DNA of 64,000 bases from NCBI RefSeq assembly GCF_021730395.1, contig NC_069362.1:75594001-75658000 (forward strand). The letters run 5' to 3'. The notes below the pieces were generated by a model, which ran no database searches, had not been told where the DNA came from, and saw only the letters and a list, made by a program, of their open reading frames with translations. Below are positions 20,522 through 33,500 of the stretch, piece by piece. This stretch comes from Mercenaria mercenaria (lineage: Eukaryota > Mollusca > Bivalvia > Venerida > Veneridae). Each line of letters opens with the position of its first letter. Positions within the stretch are counted from its first letter, which is position 1. The translations under genes and the position numbers were made by a program.

Positions 20522-21064
20522 TTGCACTTACAAAATTTATAGACCCATCTACCTCTACATGTGACCTTGACTGTCTGACTCATCATCTAGTAATGACAAA
20601 TGTTTGTGCCAAGTTATATGAATATTCGTCCATTCATACTAAAGTTACAGATGTAAGAACCGAATTCTAAAGCTGATCTTCACCTTTAACTTTGGATCTA
20701 CCAGTAGGATGCACAAAACTCATTGTTTGATTAAGTTGAATGTTTGTGCCTAGCTACTCAAACATCCATTCAAACAAGTTGCAGACTCAGGTTACAAAAA
20801 GTTAAAACTTCTAAGTGCAACCTTGACCTTTTAGGTTGAGGCATTGGTCTTGAACATGACACTTAAGTGATATTTTGTTGAATATTGGTGCAAGGTTATT
20901 TGAATATCAATGAGCACATAAAAAAGTTATAGAGCAGACATGGAAAATTACCTCAAATCATTGACCTTTAAGGCAGGGGTATGGATCTTTAACACAACAC
21001 ATCATCTATTTACGGGGAATGATTTTGCCAAGCTGGTTGAATATCCATCCATGCATAAAGGTTT

Positions 21065-21345
21065 GAAAAGAAAATTTATTTATTTATTTATTTGGGTACA
21101 ATGTTTTATGGCGCACCAACACAGTATAGGTTATATGGCACCAAACAGGACTACAAATTTTGGTTCCACATCGAAATAAAAACATGAGGTATGGAATCAA
21201 AATTTGCATACCTGCTGGAATCACAGAGTTACTGCAAAACCAAGTGTTAAGACCCTATTAGTCGCCTCTTTCGATCATGCAAGGGTAAGGCAGTGGTTCC
21301 AATTCTTTTCATACAGAGATCGTCCCAGAACCACATGGGGCTTGA
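21065..21345 (-). mobile_element. Dispersed repeat, unclassified
   Basis: Starts with a TTTA microsatellite and contains TTCCACATCGAAATAAAAAC, ATGAGGTATGGAATC and TTAGTCGCCTCTTTCGATC, phrases I recall as frequent in bivalve genomes. It splits a D-type array. Strand assignment is tentative. Confidence 0.5.
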
Positions 21346-21670
21346 CAAGAAAAATGACTGAAAATCTTTTGACTTCTAAGTATGACCTTGACCTTTGAAC
21401 TAGTGGTCTGGATGTTGCACTTGACAAGTTGTCTTGTTATGCTGATTGTACCAATTTATTTCAAATTCCAACAATACACAACAAGGTTACTGGCCGGACA
21501 AGATTTTGTGCACACACACAGACAGGTAACACTATACACACAACCAGCCCAAGCTTTTATAAAGGTTGGGGCAAAAAATGGAAATATTTACCCTGCTGGT
21601 TAACTGCAAAAGTATTCTGAAACAAAATAACATTGTTGCAACCCTGACACTTTACCATAGTCTTGATACA

Positions 21671-23067
21671 AACAAGAGCTCGTAGAACACGAAAATGCAT
21701 TCAGTAATTGCACAAGGAACAGAAATTATTTGGTCAATGTACTAAAAAGTTCTACTATTCCAGGTCAATGTGACCTTGACCTAATGACCTAAAAATCAAT
21801 GGAGGTCTTCTGCTGGTCATGATCAACCTCCCTATTAAGTATCGTGATCCTAAACCCAAGCGTTCTCAAGTTATCGTCAATGATTTAACTGTTCTGGGTC
21901 ACTTTGACTTTTGACTTACTGACCTCAAAATCAATAGGGGTCATCTTCTGGTCCTCCCTATCAAGTTTCGTGATCCTAGGCCCAAGCATTCTCAAGTCTG
22001 GAAACGGTTTAACTGTTCCAAGTCACTTTGACCTTGACCTTTGACCTACTGATCTCAAAATCAATAGGAGTCATCTAGAGATAGGCCCTAAAATTTTCAG
22101 TGATAGAATTACATTAAATAAAGTCTAGAAATTGATTTCCAAGTCCTTGAAATAATCAAAAATGATTTCACAAATGTGAAGTTTATGATAGTTTTGTTAA
22201 TATCAATAACAGAAGTTTTAATTTTTAATTTAAAGTTGTGATCCACGAAGAATGACAACTCTTGCCTTGGACTAGTACTTATAAGTAGAGATTTATTAGT
22301 TTACTTCCCTTGCAATTACACAATTGAGTGGAAAATGAAAACTGTTAAGACACAATATCATACTTTTTTGCACAACAAAATCATTAAGGATTTATTTATT
22401 TGTGTTTGATTTACCCCTCAAGACATGGTTCCTATGATTCTGTCAACTTACATATGGTAAAAAATTAACTTTTAACAAGCCAATAATAAAACGAAGTACC
22501 AGTAGGTAAATAATAGTGCAGATAATACAGTTTTGCTTGTATCAAAATGTCACAATAGATCCACTTTTGTAATACAGAACACCTGGTAGGATTAGTAAAG
22601 GTGCAATTATATTGATCTCTATTTCCTATGCCTAAGTCATCTGCTGGTCGTGACCAACCTCCCTATCAATTTTCATGATCCTAGACCAAACAGTTCTTGA
22701 GTTGTCATCCGGAAACCGTTTAAGTGTTCTGGGTCACTGTGACCTTGGCCTTTGACCTACTGGCCTCAAAATCAATAGGGTTCATCTGCTAGTCATGATC
22801 AATCTCCCTATCATTTTCATGATCCTAGGCACAAGAGTTCTCGATCCGGAAACCATTTATCTGTTACAGGTCACTGTGACATTGACCTTTGCCAGACTGA
22901 CCTCAAAATCAATAGGGGTCATCTGCTGGTCATGACCAACCTCCCTATCAACTTTCATGATCATAGGCTCAAGCGTTCTTGAGTTGTCATCTGGAAACCA
23001 ATTGGTCTACATACCATGACATCTGCAAAACAATATACCCATCCTTCAACGAAGGGGAGCATAAAAA
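21671..23067 (-). mobile_element. Repeat element starting AACAAGAGCTCG, partly filled by other DNA
   Basis: Units contain TCAATAGGGGTCATCTGCTG, CCTCCCTATCAAGTTTC and GACCTTGACCTTTGACC; the far end is GAAGGGGAGCATAAAAA. About 22,080-22,600 is unrelated AT-rich sequence that appears inserted. Confidence 0.6.
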
Positions 23068-23464
23068 CATGTCTAAACCTTTTCCATCTTTTGACATAAT
23101 AACAGTCTTTAAAAATATACTAAGGTAGCATTGTTATTTTCTGTTTATGTGTGGTGTAAATATCTGCAGTCAAAGATGCCTACGGAAGCTCTCCAGTTTG
23201 TAAATATCTGGCAGTAAAAAGATCAAAGCTGCCCACATTAGACGCTCTCCTGCACAAGTGTGGAATGAATGATTAAGCGGTCAAAGCTGCAAATATTTGA
23301 AGCTTGCTGGCAGTAGTGGAAATGATCCTGTGGTAAAACCTGCCCCCAGCTCTCTGGTAGGAGTAGGTGTAAAAAGACTATGATTAAACCTGTCTACATT
23401 TCAGGCTCACCGGCTGCAGAAAGTTTCCTCTATATCTTCATAGTCTATTTTATATGCCAGACTC

Positions 23465-23598
23465 TCACTGTCTTTGAAAACAAGGATTTTGTTTACGATA
23501 AGTAATCATTTTCCACAGGCTAACCTGCATCCATACGAAAGCTGCTACTATACCAATATGCCAGGCATTATGACTAGATCCAACGAAGTTGAAATATC
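23465..23598 (-). CDS. PAQR3: PAQR3 alternative last coding exon (paralogous copy)
   Basis: After a TATTTTCAG acceptor the frame reads (G)YFNFVGSSHNAWHIGIVAA, then FVWMQVSLWKMITYRKQNPC, FQRQ and TGA (43 residues after the split Gly). It is homologous to the exon at 27439-27566 (GFFNFLGSSHQFWHLIVVVA) and to the human PAQR3 end (NYLGSSHQIWHILAVV). It keeps the HxxxH zinc-ligand pair of the last membrane helix and takes up the same split codon (G|GA). It could replace the nearer last exon by alternative splicing, giving a different cytoplasmic or lumenal tail. It could also be an unused duplicate, but the open frame and clean acceptor argue against decay. Confidence 0.82.
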
Positions 23599-23937
23599 CT
23601 GAAAATAGACACACACAGGCTTGCAGTTACATTGGTATTATCACCCTTCATATGGTTCCAAGTAATTACTTAAGACAAGAAGCTGTTCAGTTATAAGTAA
23701 GTTTATTTTTGATAGAAAGACAAAACATGGTGTTTCAACAATGGTTAACAAGTCATTAATTATAGATACACCTAATACTTCTAACATTGTGACCCTTGTG
23801 TGTATGAATAGACTAGGCAGTTAGTTACACAAATGTACTTCACCAAGAAAAGACAATTATTTTAATAAAAAGATATAACTTATGTGATAAAGAGATGTGC
23901 TCCTCTAGTTTCAACAGTCAAAATACAAGCTCTTTTT

Positions 23938-24517
23938 TTCGTCTCCTTAGAGGATATATTGTTTTACTCGCTTTTTGACAATTTGAAAATATTTTCCCGT
24001 ACAGTAAGCAAATATGCCGTGGCCTGCAGATGGCCCCTGTTATTTTGGAAGTAAACAGGTCAAAGTCACAGTAACTTTGAGATTGAAAACAGTTTCCAAT
24101 CAGTAATTAAAGAATGCCTTGAACTTGGACCCTCAAATTTTATGATTATCCATGGTCAGTAAATGACCATCTTTTTTTATGGGTGGAGGTGGGGAGGCAA
24201 AGGTCAAGGTCAATACCATGTGTCTTGCAATGTTTCCATTTGGGTCATAGCATGGTTTTCTTTGATCAGTGTATGGCCCCTATTATTTTGGAGATGAAAG
24301 GTCAATATTACAGTGACGCTCAGACTAAAAATTGTATTGCATAGGCTTCAATTGTTGCCATCAACCTTCACAGTATGGTTATATCTCATCAGTAGATGAC
24401 CTAAATTGTTTTGAGGGTCAGTAGGTCAAAAGTCAAAGCTACAGCATACTGAAAATTTTACACCCAGTTATCTCTGATAAGTAATTACCACAACGTGTTT
24501 TAAAACGGCTCTTGTTT
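23938..24517 (+). mobile_element. C-type repeat element, short diverged copy
   Basis: Starts with CTCCTTAGAGGATATATTG, has units with GATGACC and AGGTCAAAGTCA, and ends CGGCTCTTGTTT, the shared terminus of this superfamily. Confidence 0.55.
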
Positions 24518-25615
24518 CCATTTAAAAACCCTGTCTCTCACAAATGAGTATTAAAAATAAAATTTCTACAAAAGAGTAAATAAAATTTCTACAATTCAGG
24601 CTCGAACATTGTATTTGTTCTACAATTACTTGAAATCAAGATATTTAAAAATGTGATTTAAGCACTTAGACAAGATGAGCGCACCCATTTCTCCTCTAGG
24701 TGGATTATCATAAATAAAACTTGTAAAAGTGTTATCAAATATGCTTATAAATATACAATTAAACACAAAATATCACAGTAAAAAACACAACTATAAAAAT
24801 TATATCAATTTAACTACAAGGCAGAAATCCTCAAGAATTTTTGTAGAACAAAGAATACTTTCAGGCTGAGCTAAGCATTTAATACTAGTGCTTTGATTTG
24901 ATTAACATTTATAGATCTGGTTAACAAAAAAACAGTTTTTCTTTTACTCTGCAGTAATTTCCTTTTCGTGCAGCCACTGAAGCATTGTCAAATGGACTAG
25001 TTAAAATAGTGGATCTGTATTGATACATGGCAATTTCCTTATGACAAACTGTTGAGTTTCATAAAGGAAGTCTGTTGTTTTCTTAATATTTTAACAAGTG
25101 TGAGCTTGTCATTCTCTGTGAAAAACAAAGATTTCTTCAAGAAAGTGCGAAAAGAATACATAAAGTACGCATTTTCTTCAATCCATTCAACAATAAAAAT
25201 CTTCGAAAGCTTCTTCAATCAAGCAACAGCACAAAACTACAATTTGATTTTTCCAAGAAAGTAACTTGATATGTCTCTGCTAATATTATAATGAAAAAAT
25301 CTGACATTTTCTACGAGATCTTTTCTAAAATCGGGGAAAAAAGTTTAATGTTTTGTGTAGATTTATGACTGAAGTATGAATACTATTTTTACATGTCAAG
25401 AGAAAAAAAGAAGAAAAAAACTGTTAGGAGTATATGTAGTATTATTCAAAATATTCTTGTACTGAACACATGATATCAATATTGCATAGAGTAAACATCT
25501 TTGAAAAGGACAAGAAGCTTAAACCCCCAGCAGATTTTTAATTCATGTAGTATCTAAAATGATATATAAAATCAACGATGTGCAGTTCTGTAGTTTATAG
25601 ATGTATGTGACTTAA

Positions 25616-25964
25616 TACTGTAAGATCTGGTAAATAAGCGTATATGCTTATAGTAATTTAGTGGCACTTTTATGCGCCAATTTTTGATATGCGCTTATAC
25701 TTAAGCCAAAACTATGCACTTATATTTGATATGCACTTATAGACAAGATATATTTGGAAAATTGACACTGCTTACCTCTACATCAGTTGTTTGTTTACCA
25801 ATTTGTTACCAGTAATCGGATATGCGCCTCCTTTCGAGACAAAATTACAGTAAAGACATGACATGCGCTTATTATCCCATACAAAGTAACAGTAAGGCTG
25901 TACGCGCTTACTTTTGATATGCACTTATATTCAAATATATGCTTATTTACTAGATTTTACAGTA
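25616..25964. mobile_element. MITE, TACTGTAA-ended
   Basis: Inverted ends TACTGTAAGATCTGGTAAAT and complement (ATTTACTAGATTTTACAGTA). The interior repeats ATGCGCTTAT phrases in both orientations. Non-coding. Confidence 0.72.
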
Positions 25965-26059
25965 ACTAAGGTTTACAATAAAACTAGTTTTGTGTTCTTG
26001 AACATTAAACAATAATAAGCATAGTAACAACACATGGCATAATAATATTCTGTCACGAA

Positions 26060-26270
26060 AAGCCCTTAGCATGCTAGATAAATTGTCGTCTGCTGGAAAT
26101 GTCATCTGCTAAAATTGTAAAGTTCATTCAATTTGCTCCAAAATTGGAAGAAATATTGTCAGAGTAGCAAACAGCTTGGAACCTGATCAGACGCCGATTT
26201 AATCGGCGTCTGATCTGGTTCCAAGCTGTTTGCAAAGGCTGTTAAATTCGCCTGCAGCAGGCTAAGGGTT
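26060..26270. mobile_element. MITE with cruciform core
   Basis: Ends AGCCCTTAGCATGCT and AGCAGGCTAAGGGTT are inverted. The core 26167-26233 is a 67-bp near-perfect palindrome centred on CGCCGATTTAATCGGCG. Confidence 0.7.
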
Positions 26271-26775
26271 AAAACAAAATTAATCATGATTCTTTGGTTG
26301 AAATTAATTACTGTATCATACATAAACTATAATTATCATCTTGCATTTGCATACATTTGATCAAACTGAGATCTGTAATGGCACCTGATATTGCAATGTT
26401 ACAAAGTTTAGCAACTAGCATCATGAGATTTCACTTGCAACATACCTATGTCACAAGATTTCTCTTGCAAGCTGCAACACACCCACATTGCAAGAATCCA
26501 CTGCAACACACCAGTGTCACACAATTCCACTTACAACACACAACTGACCCACATAAAAGATTTCTCTTTATATAACTAAGATTCAGAAAGCAAAAAAGGA
26601 ACAGTAGAAACCTAACTAAGAAATAACAAAAATATTAACTAACAAACACTTATGAGTGGAGTCAGTGGACCCATACTTTCTCTGACTGGAATGTAATTGA
26701 GGATATTTTTTATAATGACAATGACTCCTTACAAAGAAATACATGTATTTAGAACTTGTACATAAAACTTTACCA

Positions 26776-26997
26776 TTAAACCTTAGCCTGCTGGCGGCAT
26801 GTGATTCTGCCTTTGCGACCAGTGCAGACCAAGATCAGCCTGCACATCCGTGCAGTCTGATCATGGTCTGCACTGTTCGCTATTCAGTCAGTAAATTTTA
26901 GTAAACACCCCTTCAAATGGTAAATGGTACTGCCCAAATTGGAAGATGGACCAGTCCATAATAGAAATTTAGCATGGTAAGGGTTAAACAAGGTGTG
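26776..26997. mobile_element. TTAA-flanked MITE
   Basis: TTAAACCTTAGCCTGCTGG at one end and AGCATGGTAAGGGTTAA at the other, with a GCAGACCA ... TGGTCTGC inverted core. The TTAA at both ends suggests a piggyBac- or Kolobok-type target. Confidence 0.7.
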
Positions 26998-27438
26998 GTG
27001 ACAATATCTATTGCATATCATAATTTTTAAAATGATATTGGAAGTTCTCAAACTAATGCCCTCATTTAATATCAAATGTGTTATACATTTATTTCAAGCT
27101 TAAAACTGAACATTTCCCTGATAGATGAAGATGGCTTTGTTATAGAATTTCTTAAAGTATCTTTTAACACTGTCCATTCCTAGTTTGATCATTTCTAAAA
27201 AAAAACCCAATGTGCCCAGTTTTGATGAAAATTCCTGGCATCTATGAAAAGTCCTGTTCCAACTATGGCATTTGGACTATTTTTGTGAGAGATAAAGAAT
27301 GTAAACAGACTTGTTACAAAAAGTTTTCTTCTGTTCTGAGTATTTTTCTTCTGTTCTGAGCATCTAGTCAGGTATCTTGCTTGTATGATAACATTTTGCA
27401 CTGTAAGTACCCGTGACTAAATCTGTTTTCATCAAGTT

Positions 27439-27566
27439 CTACACATGACATTCATGTCTCATCTGATAGTAAAGTAGTTCTCGTCCTGCAGAATGCCAGA
27501 ATGCAAATGCTACCACAACTATTAAATGCCAGAACTGATGACTGCTACCCAGGAAGTTGAAAAATC
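27439..27566 (-). CDS. PAQR3: PAQR3 last coding exon (proximal)
   Basis: 128 nt: GFFNFLGSSHQFWHLIVVVA to MRHECHV and TAG. Contains the HxxxH pair and the final membrane helix. Confidence 0.92.
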
Positions 27567-30500
27567 CTGAAACAGGTAATATACCACTTGTAATTTCCAC
27601 AGACACTCTATATGCTTGTAGCAATAATTCTCATTTATTAAGGTAGTTCTGCACATCTGATCAACCGAAAGTAATGGCCAAACTTCTTTATCTGGATAAG
27701 GTAGATGAAAAAAATCTTAACTCAACATAAACAAAGTTAAAACAGCAATGTTATTATTTCCATAAAGATAAAACTTGATTTTTAAAATTTGACAAATTCT
27801 AAATAATGTTTAAATCAGCTTGAAATATGTGGTTAACTTAAGGCATCGACAAATATCTAAAAATAAGCAAACAGACCTATACATTTTATCTCTTCATATT
27901 ACTAACAATATGTTTGTTTCTTACTGTGAGAAGTTTCATCCATTTGCGAAAATATCATTAAAAAATACTATTTCCCTTGACTCCCTTTAAGAAAACTTGC
28001 TTTCCAATTCTGCCTAGCAAAAATTCAAATATATTCTGAAATCTTGAACAATTCAGGATTTAATCAAATCCTACATTGTCGAAAACAATTTGATCTGAAT
28101 GTGCAGAACTACTTTAAACACGAAACTAAAGTATTTGACAAATACATTTAACTCATCAAAGTTTTAATTGGAGCTAATCAAATTGGCTAATAACCGTACA
28201 ATATTCTGTTGCACAATGTTTACACTCTTTTGTTTAATTTTTTCCTGCTGAAATATTTGATGAAAAAAGTCTACATTGTGATGCTGCTGAAGTTGAATGA
28301 CTGAAGTACAAAACTTAAATATAGCTTATGTCATGATGAGTTGATGGCTGATTTGTTTGATCAATTTCGGACAGTTTCACAATATTCAAAGGATGCATTC
28401 ATTTTTTGGATGTGTGACTCTGCAACAAGAAATAGGAGTACTGTGAAAACACAATCTACTGTGGTAAATTATCATAGCAAGGGACAGGAGACTAAAGTTA
28501 GTAGTGAAGATACTTGATAAAGGAACAGGTAATATAAAATCTACAGCAATCAAAGAAAATACTGATTTTAGTTCAACATAACATTCAAAAGCAAAACAAC
28601 TCCTCCCCAACTTCACCTACAATCCAGGTAACACATTTTGATAAAAAGATATTATGAGAGCTACCACTGAAGGTGATTTATACTTCAAGACACCACTTTG
28701 ATGCACAGAAGATAAGCACTTTGCAAATTTTCTTGATGAGGTAAACAATCAATGCTAGCTATATGAAAATCCTTTCAGCTAGGAGTGTAGTAGATATGGA
28801 ACAGACATGAAATAACTCTATTTGACCTTTGACCTTAAAATGTGACCTTGACCTTGAATCTAGCAGTCTGATGGTATCTTGTCCTATTATGATGCTGAAC
28901 ATTTGTGTGTAGTTATTTGATAATACAACAGTTTCAAACGTAATGCCTCCGAAAACGAACGGCAGATGGACGGACTGGTCAGTGGACATACTAACAAATC
29001 AACTTTGTACCTGAAGAATAAAACTATCACATCCACTTAGGAAAGTACCTTTAACATATAGAATGTTTTTAATTCTCAGATTTTCAACTTGTTCTGAATT
29101 TAAATGATTTATCAACATCAGTTAAATTTGACACAAATCATGTACACATTAAAGAAGAGTTTAAGAGTCACATGGCCTGATCTGTCTTTCAATTAATCAA
29201 AACAGGAAGTCAAGAACAATATTTTCCATCAAAGAACAAAAACTGTAATAATAAAAAATGTTCTAAAACGGTATTGACTAATTTCAAGGGTCATAACTGT
29301 GGAGATCCCTATCTAAACTGGATGATTAACAAATTGACCTAGAGTTTATAGAGACATACAACCTATGTAAGTATTGTTGAGACCAAATACTCTATTTATA
29401 AAGCAGACACTATCAATGGGCATAAGCATTCTGACAAAGTTAGCTGAAAATTTGGTAAAAATTGCTCAAGTCAGAGAGTAGTCAAGTTTTTTAAATGACT
29501 TCCACCTGCCACAGGTGATCCTCTATGTCTCTCTTAAAAACTGGCTTTCAAAAATGAAATAGGGGTTTTGTCTATCACTTTAAAGAAGGCATAAATGTTG
29601 TCTGTTGGCTGTCATAAAGATTTCTAAAAGAGGTGTGACTCAGCCTGACATGTGCTTCAATTTCTATAGTTACTGTTATTTCTACTGGTACACATAAATT
29701 AAAGAAAAATAACCAAAATATTACCTGGGAAGAATCTTTCTGGAAATTTTGTTATGTAAAAGGAAAATGCAAGCATTCCAAGACAGTACATGGTCACAAC
29801 TTTTGGAATGAACATCTGAAATACAAAAGCATTCTCACTGATTTAATGTTATCTTACAGGTGTGTAAAAGAACTTTTGAGAGAACAATCATTGAAAATGA
29901 AAGAATTGCAATTCCTTGGTATGGTAAAAAAAGTCTTACTTCTACCTTAATCAGATCCAAATATGTATTATGAATACCCTACAACACAATTATAAATGAC
30001 TTTAAGGAATAAATACCTGACAGATTTCCGTTCAATATATGAACAAATATTTATTGGAGAATACGTTATTGACAATGTTTTAATCAACTGGTATAATACT
30101 AGAACAATGCTTACAAAAGGGAAACTAGAGCTATCACTAAAGGTGATGAATGTACCCCCCGCATGCACTGACACAGTACACTGCAATTTGACGCACACAA
30201 GATTGCATAATTATGTGGACTGTATGTATATAGACTGTATGTATACGGTATAGTAACAAAAAACAAAGTCCCATAACTATGCAGAATATTTATCTAAAAG
30301 AATGTAACATACACCATGCACAACTAGGGTTGGTACTGATCACTTGTGTGAAGTTTCATTAAATTGTGTCAAGGGGATGAGGAGAGATGGTGCGCACAAG
30401 ATTGCATATGCAGACTGTATGTACATAGTATGTTAACAAGAAACAAAGTCCCATAACTCTGCAATTTTTGTCGCTGAAAGAACCTAACATGCCCCATGCA

Positions 30501-33500
30501 CAACTACTTTGGTACTGATCACTTGTGTGAAGTTTCATTAAATTGTGTCAAGGGGATGACGAGAGATGGTGCGCACAAGATTGTGTCTATGTATATAGTA
30601 TAGTAACAAAAAAACAAAGTCCCATAACTCTGCAAATTTTTTTTCTAAAAGAACCTAACATGCCGAATGCACAACTACTGTTGTTACTGATCACTTGTGT
30701 GAAGTTTCATTAAATTGTGTCAAGGGGATGAGGAGAGATGGTGTGCACAAGATTGTGCCTATGTAGATAGTACAGTAACAAAAAAATTAAGTCCCATAAC
30801 TCTGCAAATTTTTTTTCTAAAAGAACCTAACATGCCCCATGCACAACTACTGTTGGTACTGATCACTTGTGTGAAGTTTCATTAAATTCTGTCGAGGGGA
30901 TGAGGAGAGATGGTGCGCACAAGACTGCGTCTACGGACAGACGGCCAGACGGACAGACAACCTAAAACCAGTATACCCCCCCTTACAACTTTGTTGTCAG
31001 GGGGTACAAAAACTCACCCTAACTATCTCGGCGTTCCATCCACCATTGAGAAAGAACCAGTGGCTAGCTGGGATCACACCATATGCTACGAGGCCAATAT
31101 ACACTGCCATTCTCTGTTTGAACCAGTGATTGTGGAAATATTGAGGATGGAATTGCACAAATATAACTAATCCTGTTAATACTGCTATGGTAAATAAATA
31201 AATATCTCTCCATATCTGAAATACAGTAAAAAACATCAAATTTATACATACAAGTATTCCATGTTTAAAATCACTCAATTATAATGATTTTTCTTTTTCA
31301 TCTAAAACATTACTAACACTTTTATCTTTTCACACAGTTACAACAGTAAACTTTCCTAAGATATACCTTAACTGTCATAAAATGTTATAACTTTTGAATT
31401 GTAAATTCAATCACAACTCCCCAAAATGAAACATATTATGTTCTGTTCTATAAACACACATTCACTAAGATATATAAAAGACTGGAAACATTTGCTCTAT
31501 TTGTATTTATACTCACAGATAGACAGAAGAATGCATAATGTACAGCTGGAAGATAACATCCTATAACACCAACCAGTATTCCTGCAAGATCTACCGCTAA
31601 CCATCGCTTACTTGCTCTCTCTGAATGGCAGCCAAACATGTGAAAGCCAGCTGAACATAACATACAAAACTGAAATATAACCAAGAAATGTTAATTCAAA
31701 TAAAGGGTTAACTTAAATATTAATGCATTCAATCTTTTAATCTAACTTGACATGTTCTTACAAAACAGTTAATAGTTTTGTTAAGATTTCATTTGAAGTC
31801 ATCTGAAATACATGGACTATGAATGCAAACATGTAAAGACACTTTAACTTAGTTACAACTAAAAAGAGTTTCTGGACAAATTTACAGTCCATAAATGAAA
31901 CTGACATTTTGTGTGAGAAACACTGTCTTAAAATATTTTAGGACATACCTGGTAACATATTAGCCCTATTGTTACAATGATATGGTCTGCCAAAGTGCCA
32001 TCATTGCGTGGAATTTCAATTATATTATCATACAGCATGAAGAAAATGAACAGGAAAAATCCTCCAAGATGAGACCATATATTTATCGTCTCATTAGTCC
32101 ATACAAACATACTGAAAAATAAAGTATTATGTGTATCTATAGGCTATTAATTGCAAAATCAGAACTTAAAAAAAAAGAAACAAGAGGGCCATGATGGCCC
32201 TATATTGCTCACCAGAGTTGATCTGGCCTACTAACCTAGCTTTTGACCCCCAATGACCCAGTTTCGAATTTAACCTACAGATCATCAAGACAAACATTCT
32301 GACCAAGTTTCATATAGATTGAGTCACAACTGTTGCCTTTAGAGTGTTCACAAACTTTTCCTTTGATTTGACCATGTGGCCTAGTTTTTGATCCCAAATG
32401 ATCCAGATTAAAACTGGACCTAGAGATCATCAAGACAAACACTCTGACATAGTTTCATAAAGACTGAATCACAACTGTGGCCTCTAGTGTTCACAAGCTT
32501 TTCCTTTGATCTGGCCTACTGACCTAATTTTTGACCCTACATGACCCAGATTTGAACTTGACCTAGAGATCATCAAGACAAACATTTTGACAAAATTTCA
32601 TAAAGATTGAGTCACAACTGTGGCCTCTAGAGTATTCACAAGCTTTTCCTTTGATCTGGCCTACTGATCTAGTTTTTGACCCCACATGACCAAGATTCAA
32701 ACTTGACCTAGAGATCATCAAGACAAACATTCTGACCAAATTTCATAAAGATTGGATCACAACTGTGGCCTCTTGAGTGTTCACAAGCTTTTCCTTTGAT
32801 CTGGCCTACTGACCTAGTTTTTGGCCCCATATGACCCAGTTTCGAACTTGACCTAGAAATCATCAAGACTAACATTCTGGCCAAGTTTCATAAAGATTGG
32901 GTCACAAATGTGACCTCTAGAATGTTCACAAGGCAAATGTTGACAGACGACGCACGGCGGACGACGCACGCCAGACAATGACCGGTCACAATAGCTCACC
33001 TTGAGCACTTTGTGCTCTGGTGAGCTAAACAAGAGCTGTCAGATGACAGCGCGCTCGACTATTCGAAGAATTGATTAAAGAATGGGGTCAAAATATTCAA
33101 CAGATTTTCAGACAAAAAAAAAAAATAGATTAGACAAACCATGTTCCTTTATTTGTGGATTTCGATAAGTCTTGCACTTAATGGCAATGTGTGACCATGA
33201 TGGTTATGAAATGTTCAAAGTTTCAAAGTCGAACAGTTTAAACAAAATATGGAATGGTATGAAAAATTTAACTGATTTCCAAGTCCAAAACAGGCTATAA
33301 TTCAGCCAAAATAGTTGTCAGAATTATGTACTCTTGTCTACAGATGGAAATCATGATGATAAATTTTTACAAGTTTTCAAAGTTTAAAAGCCATATGTCA
33401 AATAATTTCGACAAAACATGGACTTGTAAGAAAACAAAACCAATTTCCAAGTCCAAAAAGGGCCATAATTCAGCCAAAATAAATGACAGAGTTAAGTTCT

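Larger units (their letters stand above)
19860..21530. repeat. Diverged D-type tandem element with several insertions
   Basis: Units of about 150-160 bp with TGACCTTGACCTTT, GCCAAGTTATTTGAATATC and AGTTACAGAT, related to the cleaner array at 53126-54195. Interrupted by a SINE (20129-20325), a palindromic segment (about 20330-20530) and a dispersed repeat (about 21065-21345). Confidence 0.6.

Noticed and set aside
25052-25264. 70-codon frame with a hydrophobic start
   Set aside because: AT-rich, no upstream regulatory signal, no recognisable family; probably chance.
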